Made by a program: the position numbers and the translations under genes. DNA of 53,442 nt, taken from assembly GCA_030744435.1 (NCBI GenBank), contig JASLQO010000001.1, positions 1 to 53,442 of the forward strand. Reading direction: 5' to 3'. Source of the stretch: JASLQO01 sp002327525. GTDB lineage: Bacteria; Pseudomonadota; Gammaproteobacteria; Pseudomonadales; Azotimanducaceae. The notes beneath the pieces are model-generated. The model saw only the letters and a list, made by a program, of their open reading frames with translations. It did not search any database and was not told the origin of the DNA. This document shows positions 17,477 through 26,331 of the stretch, one piece after another. Each line of letters opens with the position of its first letter. The first letter of the stretch is position 1.

Positions 17477-18709
17477 CTAAGACTTCAGAATCGTCACGCA
17501 CATTGCAGCCGCGTCGGGGCCGATGGTGCCGCCACCGTTGTGGGCCAGAGCGACTTTTGCCCCTTCGACCTGCCGACTGCCAGAACGCCCCTGTAACTGC
17601 TCGGTCAGCTCCACGATCTGGGCAATGCCGGTGGCCCCCACCGGATGCCCCTTTCGTAGAAGCCCTCCGCTGGTGTTGACCGGACAACGCCCTCCCAGTC
17701 GGGTGACACCCTCATCGATAAGGCTCCCTCCTGCGCCCTTGTCGCACAACGAGAGCGACTCGTAGGTAAAGATCTCGGAGGGTGCCGATGCGTCGTGGAG
17801 TTCGATGACGTCCAGGTCCTCGGGTCCGATACCGGCCTCGTCATATGCTTCAGCCGAACAAACCTCACTGGTGCCCGGGTCAGCGGGGTGATGATCCCAA
17901 CCAGAGCGCAACACGCTAGCGGCAACCCGCACCGGTTTGCGCACCCCCAGCTCGCGCGCTTTGCGCTCACTCACGATGACCGCCGCCGCCGCTCCGTCGC
18001 CGATCGGCGAACACATGGAGCGGGTCAGGGGTTCGGCGACCATCGGCTGGGCGAGCACCTCCTCGACAGTGAGTACATCGCGGAACTGGGCGCGCGAATT
18101 CAGGCTGCCGTGGAGGGAATTTTTCGCTGACACGGCCGCATACTGCTCAACCGTCGTGCCGAACGCCGACATGTGAGCCCGGGCCACCTGGGCGTAGATG
18201 TCCATGAACATCGAACGGTTCCTGCCCGCGCCCGAGGAGGCTGATTCCGCTCCGGATGACTTCGCGTTCTCCTGTAGCTGCCGAATGAGAATCGCCATCG
18301 ACTCCACATCGACGGCGCCAGTGAAGGCACCGAAGGAGACCTTCTTGTCTTCGTGGTAGAGCTTCTCCACACCGAGCGCCAGCGCGATGTCGTAGTAGCC
18401 GGCGGAGACCATGGCGCAGGCCTGGTTGAATGCCGTCGAGGCACTGGCGCAGGCGTTTTCGACATTGACCACCGGCAAACGCCCGAGTCCGATGGAGCGC
18501 AGGATCACCTGTCCCCGAATCGACTCCTGTCCGGTCACCAGTCCGGCCGCCGCGTTGCCGACATAGGCAGCCTCGAGAGCGCTCGCATCCACTCCTGAAC
18601 TGGTCAGTGCGGCCTGAACGGCTTCGGCACCGAGGGACTTGAGCCCCCGCTGCAGGTGCTTTCCGAATGTCGTCATACCAACGCCGGCGATCACTGCATT
18701 CAGACGCAT
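17477..18709 (-). CDS. Thiolase-family enzyme (SCP-x/lipid-transfer type)
   Basis: The 410-residue cytoplasmic protein has the nucleophilic Cys in NVENACASASTAF near residue 87 and the conserved Asn/His segments VIELHDASA and NTSGGLLRKGHPVGATG near 350. HNGGGTIGPDAAAM replaces the CxG loop of classical thiolases. This set is typical of SCP-x-like thiolases, which often act on branched or sterol side-chain acyl-CoA. Some lack thiolysis activity and act in aldol reactions with a DUF35 partner; no DUF35 gene is visible here. It lies 68 bp after the LLM flavoprotein gene in the TetR-led cluster. Confidence 0.87.
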   Translation of the reverse strand: MRLNAVIAGVGMTTFGKHLQRGLKSLGAEAVQAALTSSGVDASALEAAYVGNAAAGLVTGQESIRGQVILRSIGLGRLPVVNVENACASASTAFNQACAMVSAGYYDIALALGVEKLYHEDKKVSFGAFTGAVDVESMAILIRQLQENAKSSGAESASSGAGRNRSMFMDIYAQVARAHMSAFGTTVEQYAAVSAKNSLHGSLNSRAQFRDVLTVEEVLAQPMVAEPLTRSMCSPIGDGAAAAVIVSERKARELGVRKPVRVAASVLRSGWDHHPADPGTSEVCSAEAYDEAGIGPEDLDVIELHDASAPSEIFTYESLSLCDKGAGGSLIDEGVTRLGGRCPVNTSGGLLRKGHPVGATGIAQIVELTEQLQGRSGSRQVEGAKVALAHNGGGTIGPDAAAMCVTILKS

Positions 18710-18777
18710 CTCACTTCTCTCCTTTCAGCTTCTCAGCTTGGCGGCGGGGTTTCCGGGTTCAGCTGTGGCCCGCGAGA

Positions 18778-19812
18778 TCAATACAGGAGGTCCGCGATCG
18801 CGGCCTGATATTGCATGATCTTCTCGGGTGCCACGCTGTATGCGGGTGGAATGACCGTGAGCGAATCGGCCACGGTCCAGGCCCGTTCGATGCGTTCGCG
18901 TATCGAGTCGGGGTGCCCACAAAGCACAAAAGTACGAACCATCTCGTCAGGTACCAGGTCTGGCCGGGTGAAGATTTCGCGTTCGCGTCCGACTTCCTGC
19001 GCCTGGCGGGCCTCGTCTCGAAATCCGTGTGCGGCGAAGAACGATTCGTACTGCTCGAAGGAGGCATAGAAGCCCACGGTGGTGCGGGCGTCATCGATGG
19101 CTTCGGCTTCGTCGGTATTCGGAGCGCACCAAAACCACAGATTGACTTCGACGTCCTCCCGCTTTCGACCTCCACGCGCAAGCCCCCTGGCAAGCTCGGG
19201 CTGGATCTTCTCGATGGCCCAGTCAACCGACCAGATCGGATGACCCATGATGCCGTCGCCAATCTCAGCCGCGAGACGCACCGCCGGGCCCCGAAGTGCC
19301 GCCAACCAGATCGGAATCTCTTCACGGACCGGGGGTTCCAGGGGCTGCAGGGTTGAAAAATCACCCTTGTAGTACTGGCCGTCGAACGGCTCGAGTCCTT
19401 GTTCCTTGTGGGCACCGCTAATGATGTGTCGCACCGCGACCACTGTTTCGCGCAAGTGAGCAAGCGGTTTGTGAGGCGGGGCTCCGAAGAGGCCGCAGGT
19501 CCAGGCCTGAACGCTGGCCCCCAGCCCGAGGATGAAGCGGCCGTCACTGATCCTGTCCATGTCGATGGCGGCCATCGCAGTCTCGAATGGGCTGCGGGCC
19601 GCCGCAATCGCGATACCACTGGAAACCTTCAGCCGTTCGGTGTTTGCCGCGGCGACGGCAAGCGTCGACCATGGCGGTCCCAGAACCTGCGGGGCGAAGA
19701 GGCCCTCGAGCCCCTGCTCCTCGGCCTGTCGCGCAAACATCGCGATCAGGGGCGCGGGCAACGGTGCCACGAGTCCCCAATACCGCCGGTCCTGCCCGCT
19801 ACGGGAAATCAT
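18778..19812 (-). CDS. LLM-class flavin-dependent oxidoreductase
   Basis: The 344-residue TIM-barrel protein belongs to the luciferase-like monooxygenase family. Features are WGLVAPLPAPLIAMFARQAEEQGLEGLFAPQV at the N-terminus, LKVSSGIAIAAARSPFETA, MDRISDGRFILGLGAS, and the C-terminal TFVLCGHPDSIRERIE. Members use reduced FMN or F420; the sequence alone does not decide which. Its ATG overlaps the TetR stop as ATGA, so translation of the two is coupled. In a cluster with a thiolase and a ligase it may oxidise or reduce a CoA-bound or ketone intermediate. Confidence 0.85.
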   Translation of the reverse strand: MISRSGQDRRYWGLVAPLPAPLIAMFARQAEEQGLEGLFAPQVLGPPWSTLAVAAANTERLKVSSGIAIAAARSPFETAMAAIDMDRISDGRFILGLGASVQAWTCGLFGAPPHKPLAHLRETVVAVRHIISGAHKEQGLEPFDGQYYKGDFSTLQPLEPPVREEIPIWLAALRGPAVRLAAEIGDGIMGHPIWSVDWAIEKIQPELARGLARGGRKREDVEVNLWFWCAPNTDEAEAIDDARTTVGFYASFEQYESFFAAHGFRDEARQAQEVGREREIFTRPDLVPDEMVRTFVLCGHPDSIRERIERAWTVADSLTVIPPAYSVAPEKIMQYQAAIADLLY

Positions 19813-20546
19813 GTTCTGCTCTCTCCTGTGGGTGCGGATTGATTGGGTTCGAATTCGCCTGGCCTCATCGCCTCGATGAGTGTCCCGACAAGGGCCGTCA
19901 TGGAAAGGATGTGATCACTCGGACGCCCGGCAGACTCGCGGATGTCTCCTACCCGAGCATCGACGGTCAAAGACGCGAGCCCGTGAACGAGGGACCACGC
20001 CATCAGGGCAAAGGTATCGACATCGATCTGCGAGCCGATCGGTCCGACTTCCCCGACCACTTCGGTGACACCGGAGCGGAAGAGGCCAACAGCGACGTCG
20101 TGGGCCTCTCGCAACGCGCTGTGCTTATCAATGTCGGGAACGTCACGGCCGAACATCACCCGAAAGTGAGCGGGATTCTCGGTCGCGAACTCCACATAGG
20201 CGACCGCCATTGCCTCGAGTTGCCTCGCCACGTCGTCTGGCACGCCGGCCATTTCGTCGATCATTCGCCGGGTGAGGCTGCGAAAGCCCTGCTCGGCTAC
20301 TGCGGCCAACAACTCTTCCTTGTTCGCGAAATGCCGGTACGGAGCGTTGTGCGACACCCTGGCTTTCCGGGCGATCTCCCGCCAGCTGAGTCCCCGGGTT
20401 CCAGAAGCCTCGACCAACTCGAGAGCGGCATCGATAAGTACCCGCCTGAGCCCCCCCTCCGAGAGTCGAACGCTGCCGGGATCATGCGCCGCAACGGGGG
20501 CATCCCCATGCGATTGCTTCGAGTCCGAACCGTGTGCTGTGACCAT
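19809..20546 (-). CDS. TetR/AcrR-family transcriptional regulator
   Basis: From the ATG at 20546 the protein has 245 residues. The helix-turn-helix is 'SWREIARKARVSHNAPYRHF' at about residues 55-75, preceded by LIDAALELVEASGTRGL; the C-terminal ligand domain is of the TetR_C_33 kind in style. A longer frame reaches 20612, but that extension overlaps a perfect palindrome at 20567-20583, so the ATG at 20546, 20 bases downstream of it, is the better start. The gene is first in the minus-strand cluster and overlaps the LLM gene by ATGA. It probably represses the cluster and itself, released by an acyl-CoA or pathway compound. Confidence 0.85.
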   Translation of the reverse strand: MVTAHGSDSKQSHGDAPVAAHDPGSVRLSEGGLRRVLIDAALELVEASGTRGLSWREIARKARVSHNAPYRHFANKEELLAAVAEQGFRSLTRRMIDEMAGVPDDVARQLEAMAVAYVEFATENPAHFRVMFGRDVPDIDKHSALREAHDVAVGLFRSGVTEVVGEVGPIGSQIDVDTFALMAWSLVHGLASLTVDARVGDIRESAGRPSDHILSMTALVGTLIEAMRPGEFEPNQSAPTGESRT

Positions 20547-20566
20547 CCATCGAGCATCTTCGATCG

Positions 20567-20583
20567 TGTTGACATTGTCAACA
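20567..20583. promoter_or_regulatory. Probable TetR operator (17-bp perfect palindrome)
   Basis: TGTTGACATTGTCAACA is a perfect inverted repeat of eight bases around one central T. It lies just upstream of the TetR gene and within the 190-220 bp separating it from the divergent acetoacetate-decarboxylase-like gene. Length and symmetry suit a TetR dimer. It differs from the second operator family of this window (TGGAACRYGTTACA), consistent with a different regulator. Confidence 0.65.
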
Positions 20584-20769
20584 TGGCATGATAATTCAGA
20601 GCCGATACTCACATGGTTGAACTCTCGCCTGCCCTCACTCTCGGGCAGAAATGGCTGTGACTATGTCACCCAACCAGGCGCAATGGTCGCGCGGTTACCG
20701 TTGTCCGGTAGCACCCCGCGCGATTCAACCAGGCGAATGAGCAAAAAGCTCAAAGGGAGCGCATCAGAA

Positions 20770-21537
20770 ATGCAAACGTACAAACAGCTGAAGAAACGCA
20801 CGCGTCACGACGTGATGCTCGAAGGAAACAACTACTCCTACCTGGCGGCCGGTCACTTCCCAACCGGAGATCTCGAGAAGATTCTGCCGGAGGCGATGTC
20901 CGTCCCGTCCGCTGAGGTCATGGCCGACAGTTTCCCGACCATCGAGAAGATCGACAGCATGCATCCGTTGCTGATGATGTTCAGCAACTGCCACAACGTT
21001 CACGACGTCATGACCGAGATCGAGTTGCGCCACTATCGGGAACTCATGTTCTTCATTCCCGTTACCTACGGTCACGGCAACGAACAGCGGTTGTGTTCAT
21101 ACGTTCCCGTGCTCTACCTGGAGTACCTCATAGGGGTCATCGGTGGCCTCTACCTGGGCTTGCGCAAGGAATTCCACCGCAGGATGGAGGATGTCGAGAC
21201 CGAGACGACGAAGTCCTTCTTCATCAAAGGCATCCTCAATGCGAAATTCGAGAAGGGCCGGGAGAAGGAGGGAGGGGAACTCCATCCGTTTTTCGCGCGT
21301 GTTCTAGAGAATCCCACGGTGACTGTCTCGTACTTCAGGAGGACCCGCTTCTATTCGACGAAGGTCTATCCGAGGTCGGTTCTCGATGCGTCGGCCGAGT
21401 TCGAATGGAACTACAAGGGCTCGGTGATCAATGACAATCCGCACACGTTTACCAACTACGCCGAATACCACTTCACAACTTCACAGGCCATGAGCTACGA
21501 CAACTACTTCCACCCGCAGTATCTTGGCGCCACCTGA
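20770..21537 (+). CDS. Acetoacetate decarboxylase-like protein
   Basis: The 255-residue protein resembles the acetoacetate decarboxylase superfamily: NNYSYLAAGHFPTGDLEKILPEAMSVPS near the start, then a long helix-rich centre (LYLEYLIGVIGGLYLGLRKEFHRRM). In that stretch the Lys of GLRKE may occupy the position of the Schiff-base Lys. The C-terminal half contains SYFRRTRFYSTKVYP and ends in an aromatic, Tyr-rich tail. Superfamily members include decarboxylases, aldolase-dehydratases and proteins of unknown role, so no reaction is claimed. ATG 20770 with GGGAG upstream is chosen; ATG 20737 in frame is an alternative. It diverges from the TetR gene and may share its operator. Confidence 0.6.
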   Translation: MQTYKQLKKRTRHDVMLEGNNYSYLAAGHFPTGDLEKILPEAMSVPSAEVMADSFPTIEKIDSMHPLLMMFSNCHNVHDVMTEIELRHYRELMFFIPVTYGHGNEQRLCSYVPVLYLEYLIGVIGGLYLGLRKEFHRRMEDVETETTKSFFIKGILNAKFEKGREKEGGELHPFFARVLENPTVTVSYFRRTRFYSTKVYPRSVLDASAEFEWNYKGSVINDNPHTFTNYAEYHFTTSQAMSYDNYFHPQYLGAT

Positions 21538-21540
21538 TTG

Positions 21541-21554
21541 CCCCTGAAAAGGGG
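21541..21554 (+). terminator. Short hairpin after the decarboxylase-like gene
   Basis: CCCCTGAAAAGGGG forms a 5-bp GC-rich stem with a GAAA tetraloop, three bases after the stop codon. No T-run follows, so it may act as an RNA-stabilising 3' hairpin or weak terminator only. Confidence 0.35.
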
Positions 21555-21755
21555 ACGGGTACAGATAACCTCGCAGAACACCGCCGTCAGTCGGCGGGTC
21601 GCTGGTTCGAGCTTGGCAGGCGGTGCCTCTTATTCATTCGTAAATCAGCAAATTAGGCAGCCCGTCGATTTCGTGAACTGATCGCTGGAGATCGGACTCA
21701 TAGCACCTGCGATCTGCTATCGTTGCCTGTTCAAGGAATTCAGAGGACCAGCACC

Positions 21756-22940
21756 TTGTCATCAGAGAACCGACAAGATTCATTTCGCGAAGAGGCCCGT
21801 CGCTGGCTGACGGAGAACTTCCCCGCAACACTTGCGCACCAGAGGCCTCCCGGCATCGCCGGTTTCGGTGCAAAATTCCGCGGTGACTGGAAAGTCTGGC
21901 AGTCGAACCTCGGTGAGAAAGGCTGGTCAGCGCCCACGTGGCCGGCAGAATTCGGCGGGGGTGGCCTCACCCCCCAAGAGGCCCGCGTTCTTGCCGAAGA
22001 GATGGCGGCCATTGGAGCCATCAGCCCCATCGGCGGCTTCGGCATCATGATGTGGGGGCCGACCTTACTCGACGTCGGCACCGAAGAGCAGAAGCAACGT
22101 TACCTGCCGCCGATCATCCGCGGCGACATTCACTGGTGTCAGGGCTACTCCGAGCCCGGCGCGGGTTCGGATCTGGCAAACCTGCAGAGTTTCGCCGAAG
22201 ACAAGGGCGACCATTTCATTCTGAACGGCTCCAAGGTCTGGACCTCCGGCGCGCTGGAAGCAGACTGGATGTACGGCGTTTTTCGTACGGACCGCAATAA
22301 CAAGTATGAGGGAATCAGCTTCCTCACCCTGGATATGAAATCCCCGGGTGTGGAAGTGAAGCCGATCACTCTGATCTCCGGCCAGTCTCCCTTCAACGAA
22401 GTGTTCTTCAACGATGTCGTGATTCCCAAGGAAGATCTGATCGGTGAGAAGAACCAGGGATGGAACATCGGCAAACGGCTGCTGCTGCACGAGCGTCAAG
22501 GCATTGCCGGCAGCGGAGGCGGCAGCGTGATTGGCGGTTCGTATGATCTTGAGAAGGTGGCCAGAGACTACATCGGCCTTGAGGACGGTAAGCTGGCCGA
22601 TGGCGCTATGCGTGAGCGCATCGCCATGCAGAAGATGTTTGCCCACGCTTATGCACTCACCCGCCACCGCTTCGGAGACGAAGCAGCCGTGCACGGGCCT
22701 TCTCCCGCGGTGGGCATCATGAAGGTGGCCTGGGCGAGGGACAATCAGAACCGGGAAGAGCTGCTGATCGAGATGCTTGGCAACCGGGGGCTGGGCTGGG
22801 AAGGTGCGGGCTTCTCCGACAAAGAGCTCCTCACCGTGCGCACCTGGCTGCGATCGAAGGCGAATTCGATCGAAGGCGGCACCACCGAGATCAATCTGAA
22901 CCTGGTCGCGAAGCGCGTGCTGGGCCTGAAGGGGTATTGA
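21756..22940 (+). CDS. Acyl-CoA dehydrogenase, catalytic-type subunit
   Basis: The protein has about 394 residues from TTG 21756 (AGAGGA 10 bases upstream); a TTG at 21723 would add 11. It shows the full ACAD architecture: N-terminal helices, YSEPGAGSDLANLQSF for FAD/substrate contacts, GSKVWTSGALEADWM, a C-terminal helical domain, and SIEGGTTEINLNLVAKRVLG, where the Glu of IEGG fits the catalytic base. The next gene starts 3 bp downstream and encodes a second ACAD lacking that Glu. Such pairs form alpha2beta2 enzymes in steroid side-chain degradation (ChsE1-ChsE2, FadE-type pairs). Similar pairing is likely here. Confidence 0.88.
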   Translation: MSSENRQDSFREEARRWLTENFPATLAHQRPPGIAGFGAKFRGDWKVWQSNLGEKGWSAPTWPAEFGGGGLTPQEARVLAEEMAAIGAISPIGGFGIMMWGPTLLDVGTEEQKQRYLPPIIRGDIHWCQGYSEPGAGSDLANLQSFAEDKGDHFILNGSKVWTSGALEADWMYGVFRTDRNNKYEGISFLTLDMKSPGVEVKPITLISGQSPFNEVFFNDVVIPKEDLIGEKNQGWNIGKRLLLHERQGIAGSGGGSVIGGSYDLEKVARDYIGLEDGKLADGAMRERIAMQKMFAHAYALTRHRFGDEAAVHGPSPAVGIMKVAWARDNQNREELLIEMLGNRGLGWEGAGFSDKELLTVRTWLRSKANSIEGGTTEINLNLVAKRVLGLKGY

Positions 22941-22943
22941 GAG

Positions 22944-24080
22944 ATGGCAGTACTCACCGAAGAACAATCTATGCTGAAAGACCAGGCGCAGGCCTGGTCG
23001 AGAGACGAATCACCCGTTGCCAAGTTCCGGCAGATGCGCGACAGCGGCGTCGCCATGGGCTTCGACGATGCAACCTGGTCCGACATCGCCGCCATGGGTT
23101 GGACGGGTATCCTGATCCCCGAAGAACTGGGTGGCTCCGGGATGGACCACGCCACGTTCGGTGTCGTGTTGGAAGAGATGGGTCGGCAGCTGGTGGCCTC
23201 ACCGCTTTTCGCGTCTAGTCTCGTTGGGGCGTCCGCGTTGCTGCTTGGCGGCACTGATGCGCAAAGGCAGCGATGGCTGCCTGGTGTTGCGGCCGGTGAT
23301 GCCATCGTGACCCTGGCCGTGGACGAGGGTCCGCACCATCGCCCGGAGGGAATCGCGCTGCAAGTCGAGCGCTCTATCGATGGGTTTACGCTGACTGGCA
23401 GCAAGACCTTTGTGCTGGAAGGCGGCAGTGCCGATGCATTCGTGGTGGCAGCACGAACGAGCGGTGAACCTGGCGACAAAGCGGGTATCACCTTGTTTCT
23501 CATACCGTCGGACGCGGACGGCATTAGTGTCACGTCGCTCAAAATGGCGGACAGCCGCGGCTACGCCGACCTGACTTTTTCGAACGTGAAGGCTGGCACC
23601 GACACCGTGCTCGGAGAGGTGGACAACGCATTCGATCTCCTCGATGCGCTTCTCGATCGCGCACGCGCAGGACTTGCCGCGGAGATGCTCGGCACCGCCT
23701 GCGAAGCATTCGACCGCACGCTCGTGTACCTGAAGACCCGCGAGCAGTTCGGGCAGGTGATCGGCTCTTTCCAGAGCCTGGGTCATCGCGCAGCGACGCT
23801 GTTCATGGATATGGAGTTCGCCCGCTCGTGCGTGGAAGCGGCCCTTCGGGCCATCGACGACGGCAGCGACGAAGTGCCTATCCTGTGCTCGCTGGCCAAG
23901 TGCAAGGCGGGTGAGTTTTTGCACGACATGTCTAACGACATGATTCAGATGCACGGCGGTATCGGCATGACGGATGAATTCGACGCCGGATTCTTCCTCA
24001 AACGGGCGCGCGCTGCCGAAGCCGCTTTCGGCGGTCAGTCTTTTCACCGGCGCCGGTACATCTCCCACTTCGGTATTTAG
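22944..24080 (+). CDS. Acyl-CoA dehydrogenase, partner subunit lacking the usual catalytic Glu
   Basis: The 378-residue protein has ACAD features: MGWTGILIPEELGGSGM, GSKTFVLEGGSADAFVVAA, KTREQFGQVIGSFQSLGHRAA (Arg and Gln of the FAD site), and QMHGGIGMTDEFDAGFFLKR. The end reads AAEAAFGGQSFHRRRYIS, so the 'Y/IEGT' segment with the catalytic Glu is absent. In heteromeric ACADs one subunit keeps the base and the other helps to hold FAD. Three bases separate it from the preceding ACAD gene, so the two are co-translated. It could also be a separate enzyme using a Glu in another helix. Confidence 0.86.
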   Translation: MAVLTEEQSMLKDQAQAWSRDESPVAKFRQMRDSGVAMGFDDATWSDIAAMGWTGILIPEELGGSGMDHATFGVVLEEMGRQLVASPLFASSLVGASALLLGGTDAQRQRWLPGVAAGDAIVTLAVDEGPHHRPEGIALQVERSIDGFTLTGSKTFVLEGGSADAFVVAARTSGEPGDKAGITLFLIPSDADGISVTSLKMADSRGYADLTFSNVKAGTDTVLGEVDNAFDLLDALLDRARAGLAAEMLGTACEAFDRTLVYLKTREQFGQVIGSFQSLGHRAATLFMDMEFARSCVEAALRAIDDGSDEVPILCSLAKCKAGEFLHDMSNDMIQMHGGIGMTDEFDAGFFLKRARAAEAAFGGQSFHRRRYISHFGI

Positions 24081-24645
24081 CCGATCTCAGTCGAGCGGTG
24101 CGCGTCGTCGAGGTGTGGTCAAGCCGTGCGCGGAAAAGGCGCGGGGCCGCCTTCGGCTGTCGGAATGTCGAAGGTATTCAGTGTCATTGACACGAACGTG
24201 TAGTAACCGATACGGACAGGAAATATAACAGGGATGTGCGTTCTCCCTCCCCGATGTCACACGGATATACAGTGGCGAAATACTGTGAGAGTGTGTTGCA
24301 GAAGATTGGTCGACAACGACTTAGTTGGCCTTCTTTGCTTCTTTGCTTCATTACTTCACTTCGCGGGTCAAATTCCCAGATTTCGACATCCACAGGGATC
24401 ATATGCTGATTTATTCGAATGAAGTATGCAGCGAGTGACTCACGCCGTTTCGGGCTTACATCCTTAAGCACAACCAGCAGCTTTCTTTTCTGTAGCCGCC
24501 AGTCTGTAGCCGCCAGGAGCGGCAACGAAAAGGGTCGACGGCCATCGTCATGTTCCCCCGGTATCTATGTGGGCTGATTTGAGGGTGGAAAAAAAGATTG
24601 GGTCGATGCAGGATAATCTATCCACTATACAAGGGGAGATCGGGG
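24081..24645. other. Intergenic stretch with no supported gene
   Basis: This stretch separates the ACAD pair from the next ligase and is less GC-rich than its neighbours. A minus-strand frame (24184-24525, 113 codons) contains plausible pieces (VLKDVSPKRRESLAAYFIRI) but no ribosome site or family match. An inverted repeat ACACG-AA-CGTGT lies at about 24191-24202. The segment in front of the ligase gene probably holds its promoter, but no clear -35/-10 pair is visible. Confidence 0.45.
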
Positions 24646-26307
24646 TTGACACTGGTAGATGCTAAAACATTAAACGAACTGATTGCTTTTCGCGCGGCTG
24701 AAAATGCTGACGACGTCGCGTTGATATTTCCCGACAAGTCATACCGCTATGCAGAACTCAGTGATGAGGTCGATGAGATTGCACGCGGCGTCGTAGGGCT
24801 AGGTATCAAACCAGGTGATCGTGTAGGTTACTTCCTTTCTGATGGTCCTTCGAGCCTCGTGCTGTTATTCGGTATTTTGCGTGCCGGTGCAATCGTGGTG
24901 CCGATCAACAACCGCTTCAAGGCGTTTGAGCTGTCTAAAGTGGTCGCTCAGAGTGGCATGGTCGCGCTCTTTACGATGCCTCAAACATCGGCCGTTGGGA
25001 GCGATTATGTGTCCTTGTTGCGCCAAGCATTTCCTGGCCTTCCTGCCGATGCATCAGCAGAGATTCGCTGCCAAGAATTGCCAAATCTGCGATACATCAT
25101 CAGTTGGGATAATGATAGCGCCTCGTTAATGCCGCGATCAGATTTCAAAGTGATCGCAAAAGGCGTATCTGAGAAGAAACTTACAGCCCGGTGCGCGGAG
25201 ATCGCACCAACTGATACGGCTCTGATTAAGTACACCTCAGGCACGACGGGTTCGCCGAAAGGCGCAATGTTAAGTCATGCCTCGGTTCTCGGCGCTGCAA
25301 GAGGATCGGTGGAAGAACGTCTTTATCTCACGCCGGACGACAGACTGTGGTCTGCCCTGCCTTTGTTCCACATCGGCGGCGTGGCGTTTGCAATTGCTTG
25401 CCTTTGGGCCGGTTGCCCTTATGTGCACACCGGTTTTTTTGACCCGGATGTAGCCTTGCAACAGTTGATCGAACATAAGGTGACCGTGACGCTACCCGCC
25501 TTTGAAACGATCTGGTTGCCGGTAGTCGATCACCCGCGCTGGCCTGAGGTAGACCAGACAAAGCTTAGGATCGTTGCCTGCGTGGGGACGGAGCAACGCT
25601 TAAGAGATATACAATCACGTCATCCGGATGCGGTTGTTATGAGTTGTTATGGCCAAACTGAGGCCTGTGGATATTTATCGCTCACGCGCCCTGATGATTC
25701 ACTTGAGGTTCGCATTACCACCGGCGGACACCCGCTTCCCGGGATGGAGGCGAAGATTGTTGATCCGCAGACCTGGGAGGAAATTCCGCGAAATACGCTG
25801 GGCGAAATCTGTTATCGGGGTCCGAATGCATTTGATGGGTATTTTGATGCGCCTGAAGTAAATAGCGCCTCATGGGATAAGGACGGGTATTTTCATACAG
25901 GAGATCTCGGCCTGATGGACGAGGAAGGGCGTCTTACTTTTAGGGATCGAATCAAGGACATGCTCAAGGTTGGTGGAGAGAATGTTGCGGCGGCTGAGGT
26001 AGAGGATTACCTCATTTCGCATCCTGCCGTGCGCGTTGCTCAAGTCGTGTCTGCACCGGATCAGAGATACGTAGAGGTACCCGCTGCGTTCGTAGAATGC
26101 GAACCCGGAACGTCGGTGAGTGAGGCTGAGTTAATCGACTTCTGCAGAGGCAAAATCGCGACATTTCGAGTCCCGCGATATGTTCGCTTTGTAAAAGAGT
26201 GGCCGATGTCAGGCACTAAGATCAAAAAATTTGAGCTTCGCGAGCGTATCGCCGAGGAACTAGAAAACACAGGGATCAAACAGGCACCTAAAGTCAGCTC
26301 TGCCTGA
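24646..26307 (+). CDS. AMP-forming acyl-CoA ligase
   Basis: The enzyme has 553 residues from TTG 24646, which is preceded by AAGGGGAG at 24631-24638; an upstream TTG at 24598 is less convincing. Motifs: LIKYTSGTTGSPKGAMLSH at ~193, PLFHIGGVAF, MSCYGQTEACGY, DGYFHTGDLGLMDEEGRLTF, hinge RIKDMLKVGGENVAAAEVE at ~435, and C-terminal Lys in MSGTKIKKFEL at ~520. An insertion around residues 100-140 (after VVAQSGM) is longer than usual. Codon choice is less GC-biased than in the adjacent ACAD genes, which suggests a separate origin. It has no co-directional partner. Confidence 0.87.
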   Translation: MTLVDAKTLNELIAFRAAENADDVALIFPDKSYRYAELSDEVDEIARGVVGLGIKPGDRVGYFLSDGPSSLVLLFGILRAGAIVVPINNRFKAFELSKVVAQSGMVALFTMPQTSAVGSDYVSLLRQAFPGLPADASAEIRCQELPNLRYIISWDNDSASLMPRSDFKVIAKGVSEKKLTARCAEIAPTDTALIKYTSGTTGSPKGAMLSHASVLGAARGSVEERLYLTPDDRLWSALPLFHIGGVAFAIACLWAGCPYVHTGFFDPDVALQQLIEHKVTVTLPAFETIWLPVVDHPRWPEVDQTKLRIVACVGTEQRLRDIQSRHPDAVVMSCYGQTEACGYLSLTRPDDSLEVRITTGGHPLPGMEAKIVDPQTWEEIPRNTLGEICYRGPNAFDGYFDAPEVNSASWDKDGYFHTGDLGLMDEEGRLTFRDRIKDMLKVGGENVAAAEVEDYLISHPAVRVAQVVSAPDQRYVEVPAAFVECEPGTSVSEAELIDFCRGKIATFRVPRYVRFVKEWPMSGTKIKKFELRERIAEELENTGIKQAPKVSSA

Positions 26308-26331
26308 AACTTTGGGGTGTTCGGACGCGGT

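Noticed and set aside
21575..21635. tRNA-like T-arm (GGTTCGAGC) after the decarboxylase-like gene
   Set aside because: The stem pairs are mostly G-T and no anticodon or D-arm fits; no cloverleaf can be drawn.
24190..24205. Eighth copy of the TGGAACRYGTTACA motif (ACGAACGTGTAGTA)
   Set aside because: Four positions differ from the consensus, including the conserved right arm, and it lies over 400 bp from the next gene.
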